A DNA stretch of 32,059 nt, taken from positions 1-32,059 of the forward strand of contig PGXR01000062.1 in NCBI GenBank assembly GCA_002839245.1. The letters run 5' to 3'. The notes beneath the pieces are model-generated. The model was not told the origin of the DNA and made no database searches. It saw only the letters and a list, made by a program, of their open reading frames with translations. Each line of letters begins with the position of its first letter. The stretch's first letter is position 1. Shown one piece after another: positions 1 through 8,880 of this stretch. A program made the position numbers and the translations under genes. The DNA comes from Spirochaetae bacterium HGW-Spirochaetae-7 (GTDB taxonomy: Bacteria; Spirochaetota; Spirochaetia; Treponematales; UBA12059).

Positions 1-2
1 CC

Positions 3-605
3 CGCGCCGCCCTGATGGCCATGCTCTCGGGCGTCATCGGCGACGACTTCGAAGGCGAGGGCCTGTCCGTCCGCCAGGCCGACGAGGATTTCGTGGTCGA
101 GGCGCCGACCTCGAGCGCGCACAAGCCCGAGTACAAGGTGGGCATCAAGCCCGTCGACTCGGGCCTCGTGATAGACCACATCGCCTCGGGAGCCCCGGTC
201 GAGGAGATATGGAACCGCATCGACAAGATACGCCGTGTCCTGGGTCTCAACCTGCGCTCGTCCCATGGTGTCTATCACACGAGCTCGGGCGCCTTCAAGG
301 GCATCATCTCGGTGCCCGACCTGGAGTCCTTCGGCGAGAAGGAACTGAAGCGGCTCGGGGCCGTGTCGCCCGGCTGCACGCTCAACCTCGTCCAGGACCA
401 CAGGGTGGCAAGGAAGTATCGCCTGGGCATGCCCCCGCGCATATACAAGTTCGACGACATCGCCTGCCGCAACGAGAACTGCGTCTCGCATCCGTCCCAC
501 GAGGAGCATGTCGAAGCCTCCTTCGTCCGCAAGGGCGGCACCGACACCTTCGTCTGCCGCTGGTGCGAGAAGGAGCACGACTACCCGGAGATATGGCGGG
601 TTTAG
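3..605 (+). CDS. pyrI: Aspartate carbamoyltransferase regulatory domain (PyrI-like), probably the C-terminal part of a fused PyrBI; 5' end outside window
   Basis: Frame open to the window edge (RAALMAMLSGVIG resembles a PyrB C-terminus), then GLVIDHIASG...IGLNL-like region and zinc motif CRNENCVSHPSHEEH...FVCRWCEKEH typical of PyrI. Confidence 0.85.
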   Translation, partial: RAALMAMLSGVIGDDFEGEGLSVRQADEDFVVEAPTSSAHKPEYKVGIKPVDSGLVIDHIASGAPVEEIWNRIDKIRRVLGLNLRSSHGVYHTSSGAFKGIISVPDLESFGEKELKRLGAVSPGCTLNLVQDHRVARKYRLGMPPRIYKFDDIACRNENCVSHPSHEEHVEASFVRKGGTDTFVCRWCEKEHDYPEIWRV

Positions 606-617
606 GACGGGGGGCCC

Positions 618-1367
618 ATGACAGATTTCGATACAGTCGCGGCGCTCGGCGCGAACGCGATGAAGCTGCTCGGTGACGTATGGATTCCGGTCGGTTCGCC
701 CGGCTTCTCGGGCGCGGCCAAGGCGAGGCGCAGGGAAGTCCTCGACGGTCGCTTCGGAGCCGACGGGTGGCGGTACGCCCACGTGGTACGCGGCTCGGTG
801 GTGCCTGCGTCGGTAGCCATACTCGAGTACGAGGAATCGTATCGCCGCTTCCTCCGGGAGCGGCCGGCCCTCGTCGGGTTCTTGGCGGGCGAGTGCGGCA
901 ACGTCTACGACTGGGACGTTTCTAACGTACACGACGCCGGCTACGACCAGCCTGATACCGGGATGAACCATTACCAGGACATTTCAGTGCGGCGCGTCAT
1001 CGCCGAGCTTGTCGATGACGAGGGATGGCCGCAGGTCGTCGATACCGATCCCGCGCCCGCCGATCTCGAGGACCCGGGCACAGGCGTCGTCCATCGCGTG
1101 CCGCGGGCCCGGGGGATGTGCGGCCGCCTCCTCCTGCAGATCAGGGACCCGCTGTCCGTCGGCTACATGCTCAGTCCGGCGGTGGTGCCGGCCTGGGACC
1201 CCGCGCTCCTGTCGACGGCGCCTGGCCGGTTGGAGTGGTACCACGCCGAAGGATGCGCCCACCTGTCGGTCGAGGCGTTCTGGCAGTCGAGCAAGGTCCT
1301 GGTCGTCAGGTACGACCGTTTCCTGGCGCTCGGAGCGGGCCGCGCCAGGCCACTCGAGGGCTTGTGA
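618..1367 (+). CDS. Hypothetical protein
   Basis: 249-aa ORF, high-GC codon usage, ends in a GTGA overlap with the next gene. Confidence 0.6.
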   Translation: MTDFDTVAALGANAMKLLGDVWIPVGSPGFSGAAKARRREVLDGRFGADGWRYAHVVRGSVVPASVAILEYEESYRRFLRERPALVGFLAGECGNVYDWDVSNVHDAGYDQPDTGMNHYQDISVRRVIAELVDDEGWPQVVDTDPAPADLEDPGTGVVHRVPRARGMCGRLLLQIRDPLSVGYMLSPAVVPAWDPALLSTAPGRLEWYHAEGCAHLSVEAFWQSSKVLVVRYDRFLALGAGRARPLEGL

Positions 1368-2224
1368 CGGGCGCCGCCACTGCCAGGCCGAGGGCCGGCA
1401 CGCTGCTCTTCGGTGCCGTCAGCCTGGACCGGTACATCGACGAGGACCTCGTCCTGCCCGGCGGCGGCGCCCTGAACATGGCCTGGCACTGGTCGCGGTC
1501 GGGTTTCCCGTTCCGGCTCCTGTCGCGCATCGGCGACGACAGGCCAGGGCTGTTCACCGGGTTCCTGGAAAGGCATCGCATAGACCATTCGGCGGCGTCC
1601 ATTTTCGGCTCCGGCGCGTCTGCGTCCATAGACATCAGGACGCGCGAGGATCGGCAGCCGGCGATGGACAACTACGTCGAGGGAGTCTGGAAAGGATTCC
1701 GGCTGGACTCCGACGGGGAGGCCGCGATCGCCGGAGCAGGATGCCTCCACGCGGTGCTCGTCGACCCGGTCATCGGCGAGATCCTCAGGCTGGGCGATGA
1801 GGGCTTTCTTGCTGGTGCGGAGGTCAGCGCGGACTTCCTGGATTTCAGGCACTACGACGAGGAGCGCTTCGCCGCGACGATGCGCCATGTCGGCACAGGC
1901 TTCGTCGGATGGCCAGGCGATGCTGGCCACCCGACCGTGGCCGGCATGAAGCGGGTCGCCTTCAGGCTCGGGCGCCTGGTCATCGTCACCCTCGGGGCGC
2001 GGGGCGTCCTGGTGTTCGACGGCAAGGCCGGACGCGAGTTTTCCGTACCGGTGACGCCCCTGCCGGTAGCAGGCACCACGGTCGGCTGCGGCGACGCGTT
2101 CATCGCCGCCTACCTTTCCGTCCGCTGGCAAGGCGCGGGACTGGAACTCGCGCTCGATCGCGCCAAGCTGGCCGGCGCCGAGGCCACCGCCTGGAGGCGG
2201 CCGCTGCCGGACGAGGCCTACTGA
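1364..2224 (+). CDS. PfkB-family carbohydrate kinase
   Basis: GTG start overlapping the upstream TGA; LPGGGALNMAWHWSRSG...SRIGDD near N-terminus and VTLGARGVLVFDG...TTVGCGDAFIAAYL near C-terminus are PfkB signatures. Confidence 0.85.
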   Translation: MTGAATARPRAGTLLFGAVSLDRYIDEDLVLPGGGALNMAWHWSRSGFPFRLLSRIGDDRPGLFTGFLERHRIDHSAASIFGSGASASIDIRTREDRQPAMDNYVEGVWKGFRLDSDGEAAIAGAGCLHAVLVDPVIGEILRLGDEGFLAGAEVSADFLDFRHYDEERFAATMRHVGTGFVGWPGDAGHPTVAGMKRVAFRLGRLVIVTLGARGVLVFDGKAGREFSVPVTPLPVAGTTVGCGDAFIAAYLSVRWQGAGLELALDRAKLAGAEATAWRRPLPDEAY

Positions 2225-2305
2225 GCGTACGAGGCCTGCCGAGCGGCCCGGCAGTACCGCCGCGGCGCGATTTCAGCTATACTGAAGCCTAAGCGGGGGA
2301 GCACC

Positions 2306-2887
2306 ATGAGTACCTATATCGTCCTGACGAAGGGCGTCGATCCGGGCCGCGCCGCGCCCGAGGCCGGGAGCCTGGCGAAAGTGCTCGGCTACATAGGTTT
2401 CGGCAAGGCCAGGACTACCCCGGACGGCCGCGACGCGGTCTTCGAGGCCATCGACGACAACCGGCGCAAGATTGAAGCCGAGATAGCCAGTGAACTCAAG
2501 TACCAGGCCCGCACGGGTTTCGTCGCGATAGTGCTGACCTTCGGGGAATTCGCCGCGATGGCGGCGGAACACCCGCTGGCGGACCAAGGCGACGAGCGGA
2601 ACCTGTACGTGACCGTGCTGTCGCACGATCCCGCCCGCGAGGACGTCGCGATGCTGATGGTGACGATGAACGGCGTCGATTTGCACGAGGTCGCCGGGCG
2701 GGCCGTCTATTCGCTGTACGGACACGGATACGAATCATCGAGACGCAGCAACGAGTTCATCGAAAAGGTTATGAAGGTACCGGCCGTGCTCCGGACCTGG
2801 CCGGAGCTGCAGGCACTCTTCGAGCTGGCGTCAGGTCCATCGTCGACAGCGTCGCGGTGGATAGGCGATGGCGCAGCGGGAGCCTGA
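2306..2887 (+). CDS. DUF1697-like protein
   Basis: Start MSTYIVLTKGVDPG and C-terminal SRRSNEFIEKVMKVPAVLRTWPELQAL match the DUF1697 pattern; upstream GGGGGAG ribosome-binding-like sequence. Confidence 0.65.
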   Translation: MSTYIVLTKGVDPGRAAPEAGSLAKVLGYIGFGKARTTPDGRDAVFEAIDDNRRKIEAEIASELKYQARTGFVAIVLTFGEFAAMAAEHPLADQGDERNLYVTVLSHDPAREDVAMLMVTMNGVDLHEVAGRAVYSLYGHGYESSRRSNEFIEKVMKVPAVLRTWPELQALFELASGPSSTASRWIGDGAAGA

Positions 2888-2915
2888 CGAGGCCAGAGCC
2901 TGAAGGAGGTCCCTC

Positions 2916-3881
2916 TTGCGAGACGACATCGTGAGGTGGCTGCTCGAGGACGCCGATCCGTCGCTCGAGTACCAGACGCGGCGAGACCTGGTGGGCCAGC
3001 CGGCCGTCGAGCTGTCGGCCCTTCGCCGTGATATCGGCTCCCGAGGCTGGACCCGGGCTCTGCTCGACCGCCGCGGGCCGGATGGCCACTGGGGCAACGG
3101 CGCCTACAATCCCAAGTGGACCTGCACCCATTACGTGCTGTATGAATTGGCCCAGCTCGAACTGCCCCCCGGCGACCCGCGCTGCGCCGAATCGGCGCGG
3201 CTCCTCCTCTCGTACCCGCGGGGGCGGGACGGCGGAGTCAATTACGCGAAGACGGTCGACTACAGCGACGTCTGCGTCAACGGCATGCTGCTTGGCATCG
3301 CTGCCAGATTCATCGTCGGCGACGGCGGAGCGGGAGCCCGTACTCCGGACGAAGCGGCGATCGACGACCTGGTGGACTACCTGCTCTCCAAGCGGATGGA
3401 TGACGGCGGCTGGAACTGCGCGTACTACCAGGGAGGCACCCGCAGCTCGCTCCATACGACGATAGCCGTCGTCGAGGGCCTCCTGTCATTCATCGACAGC
3501 GGCCGGAGCCATCGTGCGACGGAGGTCCGGTCGGCGGTCGGGTCCGCGGTCGAATTCATCCTGAGGCACCGGCTCTGCCGCTCGGAGCGCACGGGCGAGG
3601 TCATCGCTGACGAGTTTTTCAAGTTCCCGTTTCCCGTCCGCTGGAAGTACGACATTCTCCGTTGCCTGGACCTTTTTCGCCGCCATGGCATTCCGTACGA
3701 TCCCGGGATGGACGAAGCACTGGACAGGCTTGCGACCGCGCGCGGCCGCGACGGTCGCTGGAAGGCGGCCTCGCAGGCGGGCGCGACGTATTTAGTTGTA
3801 GAAGCTAACGGCAAGCCCGGCAAGTGGAATACGCTGCGCGCGCTCAGGGTCCTTGAGCGCTATGGACGCGCAGGCACGTGA
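2916..3881 (+). CDS. Alpha/alpha-toroid (prenyltransferase/squalene-cyclase-fold) protein
   Basis: Repeated motifs DGHWGNGAYNPKWTCTHYVLYELAQL, MDDGGWNCAYY, RDGRWKA; overlaps next ORF by ATGA. Confidence 0.65.
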   Translation: MRDDIVRWLLEDADPSLEYQTRRDLVGQPAVELSALRRDIGSRGWTRALLDRRGPDGHWGNGAYNPKWTCTHYVLYELAQLELPPGDPRCAESARLLLSYPRGRDGGVNYAKTVDYSDVCVNGMLLGIAARFIVGDGGAGARTPDEAAIDDLVDYLLSKRMDDGGWNCAYYQGGTRSSLHTTIAVVEGLLSFIDSGRSHRATEVRSAVGSAVEFILRHRLCRSERTGEVIADEFFKFPFPVRWKYDILRCLDLFRRHGIPYDPGMDEALDRLATARGRDGRWKAASQAGATYLVVEANGKPGKWNTLRALRVLERYGRAGT

Positions 3882-4864
3882 TGGAGGCATCGACGATGAA
3901 TTCAGCGAATAAGGCCAAAGCCATGGCAGGGTACCTCGACTCGAACCTGCCGTACGTGGCGTACGGCGCTGCCCGGGCGCTCGGGAATCCACGGGCGGCC
4001 GCGCTCAAATCGCGGCTGTACGACGACAGGCGCGTGCTAGCCGTCATCGACGAGCTTGGCGCCTGGCCCGGACCTGCCTTGAGCAGCCACAAGAGCGCCA
4101 GGCAGTTCTTCCACAAGCTTGCCTTCCTTGCCGACATCGGCGTCGAGGCGGACCATCCAGGCATGCCCGCCGTCATCGGCAAGGTCCTGGAACACCGCGA
4201 CGGCGACGGCATACCGCTCCTGCCGTTGACCGTGTCAGAAGCGCATGGAGGTACGGGCGGGAAGGACTGGGCCTGGGCCCTGTGCGACGCGCCGACGACG
4301 CTGTACTCCCTTCTCACCATGGGCTGCCGAGATACCGGCATCGGCGACGCCGTGGCCGCTCTCGTGGAGCGCAGGCAGGGCGACGAGCAGGGCGGCGCAT
4401 GGGGCTGCGTCGTCTCGGAGAAACTCGGCTCGTGGCGCGGACCCGGGAAAAAGTCCGACCCCTGCCCCTACGCGACGCTGATCATGATCAAGCTCCTGCT
4501 CGCCCACGACCCGGCACGCTGGGCCGACGCAATCGCCGCGGGCGCCGCGCGCCTCCTCGGGCTATGGAGGAACAGCCAACGCGAGCATCCGTACATGTTC
4601 TACATGGGCAACGATTTCCGCAAGCTCAAGCTGCCGTTCATATGGTACGACATCATGCACGTTCTCGATGTGCTCAGGCGGGTTCCCGACGCTCGCGCCG
4701 ATCCTGCCTTCGTGGAAATGCTCGGCCTCGTCGCGGGCAAGGAGCAGCAGGATGGCGGCTTCGTTCCAGAGTCAGTCTACCAGGAATGGAAAGACTGGGA
4801 TTTTGGCCAGAAGAAGGCGCCGTCGGACTGGCTGGGGCTCAGGGTCGCGATACTGCTCGGGTGA
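3878..4864 (+). CDS. Second alpha/alpha-toroid-like protein
   Basis: ATG overlaps stop of preceding ORF; QQDGGFVPESVYQEWKDWDFGQKKAPSDWLGLRVAILLG repeat-like C-terminus. Confidence 0.6.
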   Translation: MMEASTMNSANKAKAMAGYLDSNLPYVAYGAARALGNPRAAALKSRLYDDRRVLAVIDELGAWPGPALSSHKSARQFFHKLAFLADIGVEADHPGMPAVIGKVLEHRDGDGIPLLPLTVSEAHGGTGGKDWAWALCDAPTTLYSLLTMGCRDTGIGDAVAALVERRQGDEQGGAWGCVVSEKLGSWRGPGKKSDPCPYATLIMIKLLLAHDPARWADAIAAGAARLLGLWRNSQREHPYMFYMGNDFRKLKLPFIWYDIMHVLDVLRRVPDARADPAFVEMLGLVAGKEQQDGGFVPESVYQEWKDWDFGQKKAPSDWLGLRVAILLG

Positions 4865-5006
4865 ACATCAATCGGGTTATCGAACGCGGCCGAGGTTTTG
4901 GATTTTTTGGAGCTTTTCCCGTTGACAGCGATAATCAGCTGGACGAGAATAATTAAAATAGCCTAGCGAAGACATCTTAACGGTATGGCATTAGAAGGAG
5001 TCTTGC

Positions 5007-6707
5007 ATGAAAATCGGTGGAAAATTGAGCCTTGGCTTTGGAAGCGTGATTGCGCTGATGGTAGTAATCTTTGTCGTCACATTTTTCTCACTGTCGCAAC
5101 TGAAAACGCTACAGGACGAAGGGGCGACAAGGGCGGAGGACTCAGTCCTGGCAGCCCAAGCGGATAATTCTCCGGTGAGGTTATACCAGGTAATCGCCGA
5201 CGCGATCATCAACAGGGATCTTGAATCGACCAGCAAGACGTGGGCGGAAACGATAGGCGTCGAGAGCAGATTGTTGGTGGAACTATCAGCTCGAATGGAT
5301 ACTGAAGCAGAGCGCGTAGATATCAAGACGGCGCAGGCCGTCTTGATTGAGATCGAGAACACCTTCAAGAACCGGCTGATGCCATTGCTCCAGTCGACCG
5401 CAGGAGTCGACGATAGGATCCGAAGTATGGATGCCGAATTCGATGTGCTTATTAAAAGCTTTGACGAACCAATCACTAAAGTATCGGAATCGCTCCATAA
5501 AGAGATGGTGGAAGGCGACGCGGTATTCGACCGTGTTTTCGTGTCGACCCTGCTCCTCTGCTCAATCCTCACTAGTATCGCTCTCCTTGTTTCCACCGTT
5601 GTAGGTATCGTTTTGGCCCGCAGCATCACCAAGCCGCTCGGCATAGCGGTTACGCACCTCGGGGAGATGGCCCAGGGCGACCTGCGCAACGACATTCCGG
5701 CTGTGTACCTCAATCGATCCGACGAGATAGGCGCTCTTGCCAAGGCTCTCGACGCGCTATCCAAGGACCTGCGTCGAATCGTCGAGGACATCCTGACCGC
5801 CTCCGGCCAGGTCTCGTCGGGCTCGGAGCAGATGTCGGCGACGGCCCAGCAGCTTTCCCAAGGAGCCGCCGAGCAGGCGGCCAGCGCCGAGGAGGTCTCG
5901 GCCTCGGTCGAGGAGATGGCCGCTACGGTAAAGCAGAACACCGACAACTCGATGGCCACCGAGAGCATCGCCACCAAGTCATCCGGCGACGCCGACCTGG
6001 GCGGACGGTCGGTGATGGAATCGGTGGCGGCGATGAAGGAGATAGCGACCAAGATATCGATCATCGACGAAATAGCCAGGCAGACCAATCTCCTGGCGCT
6101 CAACGCCGCGATAGAGGCGGCCCGCGCCGGAGAGGCCGGCAAGGGCTTCGCCGTGGTGGCCAGCGAGGTGCGCAAGCTCGCCGAGCGGAGCCAGAAGGCG
6201 TCCGGCGAGATAGGCGACCTGTCGAGGAGCACCGTCGAGGGTGCGACGAAGGCAGGCGAGATAATCCAGAGGCTCGTGCCGGACATCAAGAAGACCGCCG
6301 ACCTGGTCCAGGAGATTTCCAGCGCGTCCCGGGAACAGAGCACCGGCGTCGACCAGATAGCCAAGGCGGTGACCCAGCTTGACACGGTGATACAGCAGAA
6401 CGCCAGCGCCAGCGAGGAAATGGCGGGCATGGCAGAAGAGCTGTCCAGCCAGGCCGAAGCGCTTGCCCAGACGATGTCGTTCTTCAAGGTGCAGGCCGCA
6501 CAAAAGGATGAATCGGCCCAGGTATCGAGCGGCCGCGCGACCGCGACGGCCGGAGTGGCAGTCAAGAAGCCCGCCGTGGCGGTGCATCACGTCAACGTGG
6601 CCCACTCTAATGCATCTCATGCCAGGCCGGGTTCAGGCTCCACGGCCATCACGATAGCCAAGGGGCCGTCCGGCGCCGCCAGCGACGCAGATTTCGAGGA
6701 GTTCTGA
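5007..6707 (+). CDS. Methyl-accepting chemotaxis protein
   Basis: N-terminal TM, periplasmic helical domain, second TM, HAMP (ARSITKPLG), signalling hairpin [52 protein letters not shown] upstream. Confidence 0.97.
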   Translation: MKIGGKLSLGFGSVIALMVVIFVVTFFSLSQLKTLQDEGATRAEDSVLAAQADNSPVRLYQVIADAIINRDLESTSKTWAETIGVESRLLVELSARMDTEAERVDIKTAQAVLIEIENTFKNRLMPLLQSTAGVDDRIRSMDAEFDVLIKSFDEPITKVSESLHKEMVEGDAVFDRVFVSTLLLCSILTSIALLVSTVVGIVLARSITKPLGIAVTHLGEMAQGDLRNDIPAVYLNRSDEIGALAKALDALSKDLRRIVEDILTASGQVSSGSEQMSATAQQLSQGAAEQAASAEEVSASVEEMAATVKQNTDNSMATESIATKSSGDADLGGRSVMESVAAMKEIATKISIIDEIARQTNLLALNAAIEAARAGEAGKGFAVVASEVRKLAERSQKASGEIGDLSRSTVEGATKAGEIIQRLVPDIKKTADLVQEISSASREQSTGVDQIAKAVTQLDTVIQQNASASEEMAGMAEELSSQAEALAQTMSFFKVQAAQKDESAQVSSGRATATAGVAVKKPAVAVHHVNVAHSNASHARPGSGSTAITIAKGPSGAASDADFEEF

Positions 6708-6709
6708 CC

Positions 6710-7201
6710 ATGGCAGACACCATCGAGAACCAGTACCTGACCTTCGGGATAGATGGAGACACTTTCGGGGTCTCGGTCGGCAAGGTCCGCGAGGTACTGG
6801 AATACATCAAGCCGACGAAGCTGCCCAAGACGGCGGACTTCCTCAAGGGCCTGATCAACGTCAGGGACGTCGGCATCCCGGTCGTCGACCTGCGCTCCAA
6901 GTTCGGGTTGCCCGAGAAGGAAGTGACGCAGGATACCGCCATCCTCGTAATCGAGATCGAGGGCTCAGACGGGCAGGTGATGATAGGGGCGGTGGCCGAC
7001 GAGGTCTACGAAGTGATCGAGATAGAGGCCGACCACCTGGAGCCGCCTCCGCGCTTCGGCATCAAGATAGATTCGCAGTTCATAAAGAACGTCGGCAAGC
7101 GAGACGACAAGTTCATCATCATCCTCGACCTGGACAAGGCCTTTAGCGACGAAGAAGAGCGGACCCTCGAGGAAGTGGCACCGGGAGTCGAGCCGGCTTA
7201 G
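6710..7201 (+). CDS. cheW: CheW chemotaxis coupling protein
   Basis: YLTFGIDGDTFGVSVGKVREVLEY...FLKGLINVRDVGIPVVDLRSKFGL is canonical CheW. Confidence 0.95.
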   Translation: MADTIENQYLTFGIDGDTFGVSVGKVREVLEYIKPTKLPKTADFLKGLINVRDVGIPVVDLRSKFGLPEKEVTQDTAILVIEIEGSDGQVMIGAVADEVYEVIEIEADHLEPPPRFGIKIDSQFIKNVGKRDDKFIIILDLDKAFSDEEERTLEEVAPGVEPA

Positions 7202-7382
7202 CTGTTCCTGATGCAGATTCATGCCGCCGCGTTCCCGGGCAGGGAGCGCGGCGACTACTTCAACTTCATCCACGTCGTCAAAGACGAACTGCGCTCCGTC
7301 TTCTCTTCTGTCTGCGTTGTCAGGGTCGGCATGCAGGCCGCATGGTACGTCTACGTGCCGTGAACCCATCGGAATCCGGCAT

Positions 7383-7411
7383 TTGACGCCGTCGGTGTTC
7401 TCCTCCATCAT
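7383..7411 (+). promoter_or_regulatory. Predicted sigma70-type promoter for flavodoxin gene
   Basis: TTGACG (7383-7388), 17-nt spacer, CATCAT (7406-7411). Confidence 0.35.
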
Positions 7412-7419
7412 GGAGTCTA

Positions 7420-7449
7420 CAGATGCAGATGCAGATGCAGATGCAGATG
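7420..7449 (+). repeat. Perfect hexanucleotide tandem repeat (CAGATG)x5
   Basis: Direct reading cagatgcagatgcagatgcagatgcagatg. Confidence 0.97.
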
Positions 7450-7473
7450 CATGACGGAGGACCCCGACGATGA
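7423..7473 (+). other. Upstream ORF MQMQMQMQMHDGGPRR overlapping flavodoxin start (ATGA)
   Basis: ATG codons supplied by every repeat unit; frame ends with TGA at 7471-7473, overlapping ATG at 7470. Confidence 0.5.
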
Positions 7474-8138
7474 AGACGACCATGACCGCGATTAAACCAT
7501 ACCCGGCCGCGCTGTTCGCCCTGGTGGCGCTCGCGGTCTTGATCGGGTGCAGTAGCGCCCCTGCCGAGGGTGCCGGTACCGACGCTTCGTCCGGAGCGAG
7601 CAAAGCCGGTGCCAACATGCCGTCCATCACGCAGGACATGGCACCGGTCCGAGGCGCCGGCACGGTGCTCGTGGTCTATTTCTCGCAAGGCAGCGCGACG
7701 AAACGGGTAGCCGAGGATCTCGCCGCGCTGCTCGGCGCCGACATCGAGCGCATCGTCGAGCAGAAGTCGCGCACCGGTTTCTTCGGCTTCATGGGCGCCG
7801 GCGCTGACTCTTCGCTGGGCAAGTCGACCCGGATCGATACGCCCGTCCACGATCCTGTTGCTTACGACGCCGTCGTCGTCTGTACGCCAGTCTGGTCGTG
7901 GCACTTGTCTCCCCCCGTGCGTACCTGGCTGGGCTTGTTCAAGGGCAAGTTGCCGCCACGATCGGTGTTCGTCACCGTATCCGGCGACACAGAGCCTGAA
8001 AAGATAGTCGCGATGATGGAAGAGGCATCGGGCGCGAAACCGGTCGCGTATGCCGGCTTTGCCGACCGGGATTTCGAACAGGTCAACCGCGAAGCTTACC
8101 TCGGAAAAATACGCGGGCTGGTCACCGGTTTGAACTGA
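7470..8138 (+). CDS. Flavodoxin-like lipoprotein
   Basis: Lipobox LAVLIGC; flavodoxin motifs TVLVVYFSQGSATKRVAEDLA, YDAVVVCTPVWSWHLSPPVRTWL. Confidence 0.88.
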   Translation: MKTTMTAIKPYPAALFALVALAVLIGCSSAPAEGAGTDASSGASKAGANMPSITQDMAPVRGAGTVLVVYFSQGSATKRVAEDLAALLGADIERIVEQKSRTGFFGFMGAGADSSLGKSTRIDTPVHDPVAYDAVVVCTPVWSWHLSPPVRTWLGLFKGKLPPRSVFVTVSGDTEPEKIVAMMEEASGAKPVAYAGFADRDFEQVNREAYLGKIRGLVTGLN

Positions 8139-8151
8139 GGCGCACAACCCT

Positions 8152-8880
8152 TCAGTCGCCGGTCAGAGGAGAGAGGCTCCTGACCTCGACCGAAACCGCT
8201 CCCTGGTCGTCGCACACGAGTCCGCGGACGACGAGCGGTCTTGCCTCGAAGAGCAGGCGGCTGCAGCGGGCGTAGGTTTCGGGGAAGAGCACCGTCTCGT
8301 AGAGGGCCGTCTCGTCCTCGAGGCTGACGAAATCCATCACCAGGCCGCCTGAGGTGAGCACCTCCTTCTGGGTGACCGGCCAGCCGACCAGGGTGATTTG
8401 TCGGCCGACGTAGCGGGAGATGTCCTGAGCCAGGATGCGGTCGACGTACGCGACGGCCTGGCTCCAGAGGGCCAGCGGGTGGCGGTCGCGCAGGAAGCCC
8501 AGCGTCCCGAATTCGTCGTGCAGTTCTCTGTCGGTCCGCGAAGCAGGCAGCCCGGCCGGTCCCGGCCCGGCTGAAAGGCCGGCCCGGGCGACCGGCGGCG
8601 CGCGTCCGGGCTCGCCGAAAAGCAGGCCCTGCGAAGCCCCGTCCGCGCCTGGCGCCCCGCTGCCGGAGGCGACGGCGCACAGCAGCGCGCGGGCCTGGGA
8701 CGTACGGGGCAGGCCGCCGGCTATCCCGTCGAAGGCGCCGGCGGCTACGAGCGACACGAGTTCGTCCCTGACCGGCCTGCAACGGCGCGAGAAGTCGGCG
8801 ATGTCGGCGTAGGGTCCGTGGACCGCCCGCTCCAGGGCGATGGCGTCGGCCCCGGTCCGCGACAGGCCGGCAATGGCCAT
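8152..8880 (-). pseudogene. C-terminal part of DnaE-type DNA polymerase (OB-fold region), separated from the N-terminal part by a frame break
   Basis: GLMAIAGLSRTGADAI...YADIADFSRRC...LVSLVAAGAFDGI and OB-like ISRYVGRQITLVGWPVTQKEVLTSGGLVMDFVSLEDETALYETVLFPE match the DnaE C-terminus. Confidence 0.7.

Noticed and set aside
1163-2131. 322-aa minus-strand ORF opposite PfkB kinase
   Set aside because: Antisense shadow ORF; no recognisable family.
4922-4950. TTGACA-N17-GAGAAT promoter upstream of MCP
   Set aside because: Only a partial -10 match and long leader; plausible but not strong enough to list as a feature.
4991-6565. 524-aa antisense ORF opposite the MCP
   Set aside because: Mirror of high-GC coding frame; Ser/Leu-rich low-complexity translation; MCP on the plus strand is unambiguous.
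7420-7449. Possible CRISPR array
   Set aside because: Contiguous 6-bp tandem repeat without spacers; no CRISPR repeats seen anywhere in the window.
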